From JBPOFM01 sp038259855 (GTDB lineage: Bacteria > Bacteroidota > Bacteroidia > Flavobacteriales > Flavobacteriaceae), in NCBI GenBank assembly GCA_038259855.1, contig JBBSOJ010000029.1:1-19944 (forward strand): 19,944 bases of DNA, read 5' to 3'. Shown here piece after piece: positions 14,928-19,944 of the stretch. Numbering within the stretch: position 1 is the stretch's first letter; each line of letters starts with the position of its first letter. Position numbers and translations under genes: made by a program. Under the pieces are notes generated by a model. The model was not told the origin of the DNA. It worked only from the letters and a program-made list of their open reading frames with translations, and made no database searches.

Positions 14928-14935
14928 TATCTTCG
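14928..14935 (+). promoter_or_regulatory. Candidate -7 element before the aldehyde dehydrogenase gene
   Basis: TATCTTCG differs from TAnnTTTG at one base and lies 35 bp before the ATG at 14971, in a 171-bp intergenic gap. No TTG sits at the usual -33 distance; the nearest, at 14894, is too far. Supportive but not decisive. Confidence 0.35.
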
Positions 14936-14970
14936 CAAAAAGTAATATTAAAATTTAAATTAAATAAAAT

Positions 14971-16524
14971 ATGCAAGCAGTTGCTACCGATTTCGGAATA
15001 GAAAAAGCACTTCAAGAGTTGGGTGTTAAAGATATAAATGATGGCACATCTACAGGATCAAATAATTTTGCCAGTGGTGATGTTATCGAAAGTTATTCAC
15101 CTGTTGATGGTCAATTGATTGGAAAAGTAAAAACCACGAGTAAAGAGGATTACGAAAAAGTAATGGAGGCTTCCACAAAAGCATTCAAAACTTGGAAAAC
15201 AATGCCAGCACCTTTACGAGGAGAGATCGTTCGTCAATTTGGCGATAAGTTGAGAGAGAGAAAAGAAGCGTTGGGAAAACTTGTTTCTTATGAAATGGGA
15301 AAATCGTATCAAGAGGGCTTAGGCGAAGTTCAAGAAATGATTGATATCTGTGATTTTGCTGTTGGTCTATCGCGCCAATTACACGGTCTGACCATGCATT
15401 CAGAACGACCAGGACATAGAATGTACGAACAATACCATTCGTTGGGCGTTGTGGGCATTATTTCAGCATTTAATTTCCCAGTGGCTGTTTGGGCTTGGAA
15501 TACAGCATTAGCCTGGATATGTGGTGATGTGTGCGTTTGGAAACCAAGTGAAAAAACACCTATGTGTGGTATTGCATGTCAGAATATAGCAGCCGAGGTT
15601 TTTAAAGCAAATGATCTCCCTGAAGGGATTTCTTGTTTGATCAATGGGGATTACAACGTGGGTGAATTTATGACAAAAGACACACGAATTCCATTAATTT
15701 CTGCCACAGGATCGACAAGAATGGGTAAAATCGTAGCCCAGGAAGTTGCGGGAAGATTGGGTAAATCGTTATTGGAATTAGGTGGTAACAATGCCATCAT
15801 CGTTACACCAGACGCCGATGTAAAAATGACCGTGATTGGAGCCGTCTTTGGGGCGGTAGGAACCGCTGGTCAGCGCTGTACATCAACTCGACGTTTGATC
15901 ATCCATGAATCTATATATGATAAAGTGAAGAATGCAGTCGTTGATGCCTATAAACAATTACGAATTGGAAATCCATTGGATGAATCCAATCACGTGGGGC
16001 CGTTGATTGATAAAGATGCTGTAAAAATGTATCAAAATGCATTGACCAGAGTAGTAGAGGAAGGTGGAAACGTGATAGTAGAAGGCGGAGTCTTATCTGG
16101 TGAAGGTTATGAAAGTGGTTGCTATGTAAAACCAGCCATTGCAGAAGCGAAGCCAAATTTTAAAATTGTTCAGCATGAAACATTTGCGCCAGTCCTTTAT
16201 TTATTGAAATATACCGGTGACGTTGAAAATGCCATTGCAATTCAAAATGATGTTGCGCAAGGGTTGAGTTCTGCAATTATGACGAATAACTTGCGAGAAG
16301 CAGAGCATTTTTTATCGGTTCAAGGATCTGACTGTGGAATAGCCAATGTTAATATTGGGACGTCGGGAGCTGAAATCGGTGGTGCTTTTGGAGGCGAAAA
16401 GGATACTGGTGGCGGACGAGAGTCAGGATCTGATGCCTGGAAAATATATATGAGACGTCAAACTAACACTATAAATTATACCACAAGTTTGCCATTGGCA
16501 CAAGGAATAAAGTTTGATCTTTAA
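14971..16524 (+). CDS. Aldehyde dehydrogenase, ALDH7 (L-aminoadipate-semialdehyde dehydrogenase-like)
   Basis: A 517-residue NAD(P)-dependent aldehyde dehydrogenase. Visible motifs: FNFP with oxyanion-hole Asn168, WKPSEKTP with cofactor-binding Lys191, ATGSTRMG (245-252), LELGGN with general base Glu269, and GTAGQRCTSTRR with catalytic Cys303. The FNFPVAVWAWN block, GGNNAIIV and the GAFGGEKDTGGGRESGSD C-terminal stretch resemble the ALDH7/antiquitin group, which oxidises alpha-aminoadipate semialdehyde in lysine degradation. All catalytic residues are intact and the length is normal. The ATG at 14971 fits the usual N terminus of the family. It stands alone: 171 bp from the upstream gene, with its own strong terminator 17 bp after the stop. 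No other lysine-pathway gene is in the window, so the substrate rests on family resemblance. A cytosolic housekeeping-type gene among envelope genes. Confidence 0.93.
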   Translation: MQAVATDFGIEKALQELGVKDINDGTSTGSNNFASGDVIESYSPVDGQLIGKVKTTSKEDYEKVMEASTKAFKTWKTMPAPLRGEIVRQFGDKLRERKEALGKLVSYEMGKSYQEGLGEVQEMIDICDFAVGLSRQLHGLTMHSERPGHRMYEQYHSLGVVGIISAFNFPVAVWAWNTALAWICGDVCVWKPSEKTPMCGIACQNIAAEVFKANDLPEGISCLINGDYNVGEFMTKDTRIPLISATGSTRMGKIVAQEVAGRLGKSLLELGGNNAIIVTPDADVKMTVIGAVFGAVGTAGQRCTSTRRLIIHESIYDKVKNAVVDAYKQLRIGNPLDESNHVGPLIDKDAVKMYQNALTRVVEEGGNVIVEGGVLSGEGYESGCYVKPAIAEAKPNFKIVQHETFAPVLYLLKYTGDVENAIAIQNDVAQGLSSAIMTNNLREAEHFLSVQGSDCGIANVNIGTSGAEIGGAFGGEKDTGGGRESGSDAWKIYMRRQTNTINYTTSLPLAQGIKFDL

Positions 16525-16540
16525 AAGTAAAGTAATCATT

Positions 16541-16578
16541 AAAAAAAAGCCACATTCAATATAATGTGGCTTTTTTTT
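16541..16578. terminator. Perfect 16-bp inverted repeat with T8 tract
   Basis: Arms 16541-16556 and 16563-16578 pair perfectly (eight A, GCCACATT / AATGTGGC, eight T) around a CAATAT loop. A classic intrinsic terminator 17 bp after the aldehyde dehydrogenase stop codon. Confidence 0.9.
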
Positions 16579-16647
16579 CGTTTTTACGCAACCTCTCACT
16601 TATTAGCGCATCTATAAGGTATATCTTACGTTCCTAAAATTTTACCT

Positions 16648-17346
16648 ATGAACCCTTTGATCAGATTACCCCTTCTATTACTCTCTTTACTTCTTCTGCA
16701 ATGCGGTCCAGATTTTCAATCAAATAAAAGAGTCTTGATTTTGGGTCAGATTCAAAATATCAATGGTGAACCGTTACCTAATATCGATGTCAGCGCAACG
16801 ACGTTGACTGATGATTATTTTCAGGGAAATCAACAAGATGGTTATTTGTTGGGACGGAATAAAAGTAACCCCGACGGCACTGTTAGGGTAACGTGTCTTT
16901 TAGATGTTAACAGCGACTTTTTTATAAAAGTCAATGGGAACGACGAATACATAGATTATTCCTATGTTTTTAATACTGATCTCTCCGAACCAGAAGATTT
17001 AGTGATCAATATTGGTACGGTCACTCTTCAAAAACGGGCAAATGTTACACTTAATATTATAAGATTAAATCAAATGGATATGCCTATTGAATATTCCATT
17101 TCTTATCAACTTCCACGTTGTGCAGAGGTATACGAAGATAGTTTACTGATTCTTGATCAAAGTAGTTGCTTTGACACGACATCGTTCAACCGTTCAATAG
17201 ATGGTGATTCAAATCAATTTCAAGAAGATTTTGTCAGTCTATTGGGTTCTATTGTTACAATCACCTATTCCATAAACAATCAACCTCAAATGATTGAGAG
17301 TTTCACTATCAACCAATCAGATTTTACATATGAATTCAATTATTAA
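16648..17346 (+). CDS. Hypothetical lipoprotein with regulatory-like beta domain
   Basis: A 232-residue protein with a lipoprotein signal peptide: a leucine-rich run ending LLLLQC, Cys19 as the lipidation site, then GPDFQSN. Residues about 28-115 (LILGQIQNINGEPLPNIDVSAT... NPDGTVRVTCLL... INIGTVTL) have the shape of a carboxypeptidase-regulatory/transthyretin-like beta sandwich. The remainder is beta-rich, with an internal RCAEVYEDSLLILDQSSC stretch carrying two cysteines. I do not recognise a named family. Its last 17 bases overlap the start of an outer-membrane beta-barrel gene, so the two are probably translationally coupled and may work together. The ATG at 16648 lies 69 bp after the preceding terminator. 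Role unknown. Confidence 0.8.
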   Translation: MNPLIRLPLLLLSLLLLQCGPDFQSNKRVLILGQIQNINGEPLPNIDVSATTLTDDYFQGNQQDGYLLGRNKSNPDGTVRVTCLLDVNSDFFIKVNGNDEYIDYSYVFNTDLSEPEDLVINIGTVTLQKRANVTLNIIRLNQMDMPIEYSISYQLPRCAEVYEDSLLILDQSSCFDTTSFNRSIDGDSNQFQEDFVSLLGSIVTITYSINNQPQMIESFTINQSDFTYEFNY

Positions 17347-18013
17347 GCGGATTTTCCTAGGATTCTTCTTTCTGTTCACAATGACCGGCTATGCGCAATC
17401 TATGGATACCTCCGATGTTGAGCGTTCAGATACGATAGCTGCAAATATGAGGAATTTTCGACCGCGTCTATTATCGTTATCATTGAATGTATACGCACCC
17501 ATACCTTCTGGAGATCAATTTATTGGGCAAGGTTTTGAAGGCAAGATAGGTGGTAATTTTAAAGCGCAACTGATGATTTATAAACAATTTTTTCTAAACG
17601 TAGGTCTCGGTCAAACCTATTTTAGTGTGAAGGATATGAGCGTTACGGGTAATTATAGAAGTACTCGTATCTCAAATCAATATATATCCGTAGGGTATGA
17701 ATTTTTACCTATTGACAACATTCGATTGGGAATCAGCGCAAGTGTCTTTGGAAATGCAGAATACACCAATAAGTTTAGAGAAGGTATTAGTGTCATTCAA
17801 AGTGATACTGCAAAGCTTAATATATATGAGCTTTACGTTGATTATGAAATATTTTATTTTATGGCCGTAACAGTCAATTATGGTTATCGAAATGATAAAA
17901 CCAATATTGACGTTCCGCAGGAATTGGAATCCACTTTTGAAAGGGGACAGTTTCACATGATTGGTTTTGGATTGAAATTTTATCTCGGTGACGCTAATTT
18001 ATTTCAAAATTGA
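17330..18013 (+). CDS. Outer-membrane beta-barrel protein, function unknown
   Basis: A 227-residue protein from the ATG at 17330, with signal peptide MNSIIKRIFLGFFFLFTMTGYAQ. The frame continues upstream to a TTG at 17294, but those residues would precede a clean signal peptide, so 17330 is preferred. The mature part alternates hydrophobic and polar residues (LLSLSLNVYAPIP, GGNFKAQLMIYKQFFLNVGLGQTYF, YISVGYEFLPIDNIRLGISASVFG, YFMAVTVNYGYR) and ends in a strand GFGLKFYLG, which fits an eight-stranded outer-membrane barrel. It overlaps the preceding lipoprotein gene by 17 bp, so the pair is likely co-translated; the lipoprotein may bind or plug this barrel (inference). The terminator at 18242-18267 lies 228 bp downstream, shared with the convergent gene. 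Confidence 0.8.
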   Translation: MNSIIKRIFLGFFFLFTMTGYAQSMDTSDVERSDTIAANMRNFRPRLLSLSLNVYAPIPSGDQFIGQGFEGKIGGNFKAQLMIYKQFFLNVGLGQTYFSVKDMSVTGNYRSTRISNQYISVGYEFLPIDNIRLGISASVFGNAEYTNKFREGISVIQSDTAKLNIYELYVDYEIFYFMAVTVNYGYRNDKTNIDVPQELESTFERGQFHMIGFGLKFYLGDANLFQN

Positions 18014-18241
18014 AGGATGAATGCTTCAAAATGAGTGTTGATTACAGAATACCTTTGACTAAATAACCAACTCCCTTATACAGAACTTTAGATGGAATGT
18101 TTCTATTTGAAACTCGTGAGTTGATGTGTGACTATAGCTCACATTTAGTTAAAAGAACATTACTATTCAGTCTGTTTCTCCACGCTTTCGACTTCCATTA
18201 AGTTTATTTTATACGTATTTACCGAAATATTTAAGCATAAA

Positions 18242-18267
18242 AAAGAGGCCCCGTTAAAGGCCTCTTT
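18242..18267. terminator. Terminator for the right-edge minus-strand gene, usable both ways
   Basis: Arms AAAGAGGCC (18242-18250) and GGCCTCTTT (18259-18267) pair around an eight-base loop. On the minus strand it is followed by a run of six T, 27 bp after the stop of the gene ending at 18294. On the plus strand TTTCTTTT follows, so it could also stop transcription from the barrel-protein gene. Confidence 0.8.
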
Positions 18268-18293
18268 CTTTTATAAATTAAACTCACTAATTA

Positions 18294-19943
18294 TTAGTGT
18301 GCAATAACAAACTTCTTAACAGAAGTATTGCCACCTATAGTTACTCTGTATAGATACATACCGTTTGGTAAGTTGCTACCGTCAAAACTAACTGTATAGT
18401 TTTCAGAAGCAATTACTTCTTCGTTAAACACAGTTGCAACATTACGTCCAAGTAAATCATAAGCTTCAATTGTCATTTTGCCACTCTCTGGAGCGTTAAA
18501 CATGATGTTAGAAACACCTGTAGTTGGGTTAGGGTAAGCAGAGAATTCAACCTCACGACTTGCAGTCTCATCAGTAGCTAACAAAGAGCCAGATGTGAGG
18601 ATAGAACTTTGGCTAAAACTAACACATGTGAATACTGCAATGATACCATCTAGATCATAACCATCTGGAGTTGTTGAAAGTGTGTCGTTATTTACAACTT
18701 TCACAAAATTGATGTATTCGTAATCACCAGCATTAGAAATGTCAATAGCGTTGTTTGATTTGCAGACAGTACCAGCATATCTGTAAGTGAAATCGTCAAA
18801 AGACACATAGATATCAGCATACTCGCGGTAATCAGCACAACCTAAAGGTTGGTTGAAAGAAGTTTCAACAAATACTAAATCTGGACCTGGTCCGTTAAGA
18901 ACAGCACCATCAAAAGATACTTTTAAACTTCCACCGTAACCAAGTGTCGTAAACACATTAGTATCAGTACCTTCTGGATCTCCTAAAGCATTTTCAGGAT
19001 TAGTTCTAACTGCTGGAATAGTACCACCATTTTTAGTAGTTCCTTCAACATATTCTAAAACGTCAGTTGCATTACAAAGCGCTTGTACAACAATTGGAGC
19101 ATCAGCACAACCTTGTAGTGCAGAAATACCATCTAAATCATAACCATCTGTAGAAACAGATCCTTCTGGTGTTGTATCAACAATTCTCACATACTTAATG
19201 AATTCTAAAAATAAAGGCGCATTACTTATGTCTAAATCGTCATCTTCACTTGTTAAAGCTTCACCGATGAAATAGAAATCAACTCCATTTTGAGATACAT
19301 AAATATCAGCAGACTCTGGATAATCTTCGAAAGAAGGGCTACCAAAAGTAGTTTCAGTAACTTCAAGATCGTTACCTGGGTTATTCATAACCACACCTTC
19401 AAACGCAATTGTGATTTGACCACCATAACCTAAAGACACGAAATTATTTGTATCATCATTTTGTGGCTCACCTAAAGCTTTAGAGGGATCAAGTCTTTCT
19501 GGATCTGTGATAGGATTACCATTACTCATAAGACCTGGTTGGTAGCTATCGACTACAACACTACCTCCAAAACATCTTCTTGCACTTATTGGCTGACATC
19601 CATTAACAGCTTCAACACCATCAACATCATAACCATCTCCGTTTGCATTGCTAGATGTATCTGTAATTTTAATTTGCGTTACATAGTCTAAACCTAAACC
19701 GGCTAAATCAATAGCGCCATCACGACAAAGCGCTCCAGCAGCAACCCATGTGGTTCCATCTTGAGTCACTTCGATTGTAGCACTCTCATCATCAGAACGT
19801 CCGCAAGTATCACCGCTAAAAGATGTTTCGTAAACCATAATATCGGCTCCCGCTTCATCATAAACATCACCACCAAATGCGATAGTAATAGTTCCGTTAA
19901 TTCCAAGAGAAACGAAACCATCTGCTGCATTGGATCTGTCAGG
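18294..19943 (-). CDS. Secreted repeat protein with type A T9SS sorting domain (5'-truncated by the window edge)
   Basis: The minus-strand frame stays open to the right edge, so the ATG at 19838 is internal and the N terminus is outside. At least 549 residues are visible. They contain three copies (the first partial) of a 161-163-residue module with VSLGYGG-x-I-x-IAF, a GPG/NPGND-type acidic turn followed by a V-x-ET-x-F strand, a YADIYVS-x(3)-F block, and a closing TPDGYDLDGI-x-A-x(3)-C motif. This resembles beta-sandwich modules of secreted surface proteins, probably Ca2+-dependent. The C terminus (YPNPTTGVSNIMF... YDLLGRNVATVF... LPNGMYLYRVTIGG... KKFVIAH) is a type A Por secretion sorting domain (TIGR04183-like), so the protein should cross the outer membrane by T9SS and be attached to A-LPS. 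Codons look more uniform than in neighbouring genes, suggesting high expression (judged by eye). Function unknown. Confidence 0.88.
   Translation of the reverse strand, partial: PDRSNAADGFVSLGINGTITIAFGGDVYDEAGADIMVYETSFSGDTCGRSDDESATIEVTQDGTTWVAAGALCRDGAIDLAGLGLDYVTQIKITDTSSNANGDGYDVDGVEAVNGCQPISARRCFGGSVVVDSYQPGLMSNGNPITDPERLDPSKALGEPQNDDTNNFVSLGYGGQITIAFEGVVMNNPGNDLEVTETTFGSPSFEDYPESADIYVSQNGVDFYFIGEALTSEDDDLDISNAPLFLEFIKYVRIVDTTPEGSVSTDGYDLDGISALQGCADAPIVVQALCNATDVLEYVEGTTKNGGTIPAVRTNPENALGDPEGTDTNVFTTLGYGGSLKVSFDGAVLNGPGPDLVFVETSFNQPLGCADYREYADIYVSFDDFTYRYAGTVCKSNNAIDISNAGDYEYINFVKVVNNDTLSTTPDGYDLDGIIAVFTCVSFSQSSILTSGSLLATDETASREVEFSAYPNPTTGVSNIMFNAPESGKMTIEAYDLLGRNVATVFNEEVIASENYTVSFDGSNLPNGMYLYRVTIGGNTSVKKFVIAH
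18624..19943 (-). repeat. Three ~162-residue coding repeats in the type A cargo protein
   Basis: The cysteine codons closing the GYD-V/L-DG motif lie at 19596, 19107 and 18624, giving periods of 489 and 483 nt (163 and 161 codons). The rightmost copy is cut by the window edge, and further copies may lie outside. Confidence 0.8.
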
Positions 19944-19944
19944 A

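Noticed and set aside
18050..18057. TACCTTTG, an exact -7-type octamer on the plus strand downstream of the barrel-protein gene.
   Set aside because: The nearest TTG is only nine bases away and no gene follows before the terminator at 18242; a small RNA cannot be excluded, but nothing else supports one.
18127..18143. TGTGA-N7-TCACA, resembling a CRP-type operator.
   Set aside because: Spacer is seven rather than six bases, it lies between two convergent gene ends, and no promoter is near.

Overview
The window looks like chromosomal DNA of a member of the Bacteroidota, most likely class Flavobacteriia. It is AT-rich, start codons lack a convincing Shine-Dalgarno sequence, and a few TAnnTTTG (-7) promoter motifs typical of this phylum can be seen. 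The gene content is dominated by type IX secretion system (T9SS) cargo with both type A and type B C-terminal sorting domains, a PorP/SprF-family protein, a TonB-dependent receptor (TBDT) with a carboxypeptidase-regulatory-like N-terminal domain, and lipoproteins. The genus cannot be named from the window.

Layout. (1) 2-4137, plus strand: the 3' part of a large adhesin-like T9SS cargo gene, then a PorP/SprF-family gene, then an OmpA-family gene with TPR, beta-propeller and peptidoglycan-binding parts. This is the classical flavobacterial SprB-like/SprF-like/OmpA trio, closed by a perfect 18-bp hairpin at 4176-4215. (2) 4331-9061, minus strand: a large TBDT followed 22 bp later by a DUF5689/choice-of-anchor-J surface lipoprotein, then a terminator, then a small membrane protein starting only 10 bp beyond that terminator. 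(3) 9190-10260, plus strand, divergent from the TBDT: a secreted endonuclease/exonuclease/phosphatase (EEP) protein. Groups 2 and 3 together look like a nucleic-acid or phosphoester harvesting module. (4) 10316-10759, minus strand: a four-helix, histidine-bearing membrane protein convergent with the EEP gene and sharing its terminator. (5) 10760-11112: the one long non-coding stretch. (6) 11113-14799: a 1228-residue secreted protein with ten tandem ~66-residue repeats and a type B sorting domain. (7) 14971-16524: a single-gene ALDH7-like aldehyde dehydrogenase with a strong terminator. (8) 16648-18013: a lipoprotein and an outer-membrane beta-barrel protein whose reading frames overlap by 17 bp. 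(9) 18294 to the right edge, minus strand: the 3' part of a repeat-containing secreted protein with a type A sorting domain.

How the genes work together. Apart from the aldehyde dehydrogenase and the two small membrane proteins, every gene encodes a product of the envelope or outside it. The left and central adhesin-like proteins and the right-edge protein should be exported by a T9SS whose core genes are not in the window. The TBDT, lipoprotein and EEP enzyme plausibly cooperate in binding, cutting and importing a nucleic-acid-related substrate, but that is inferred from domains and arrangement. I found no tRNA, rRNA, CRISPR array, insertion sequence or prophage signature.
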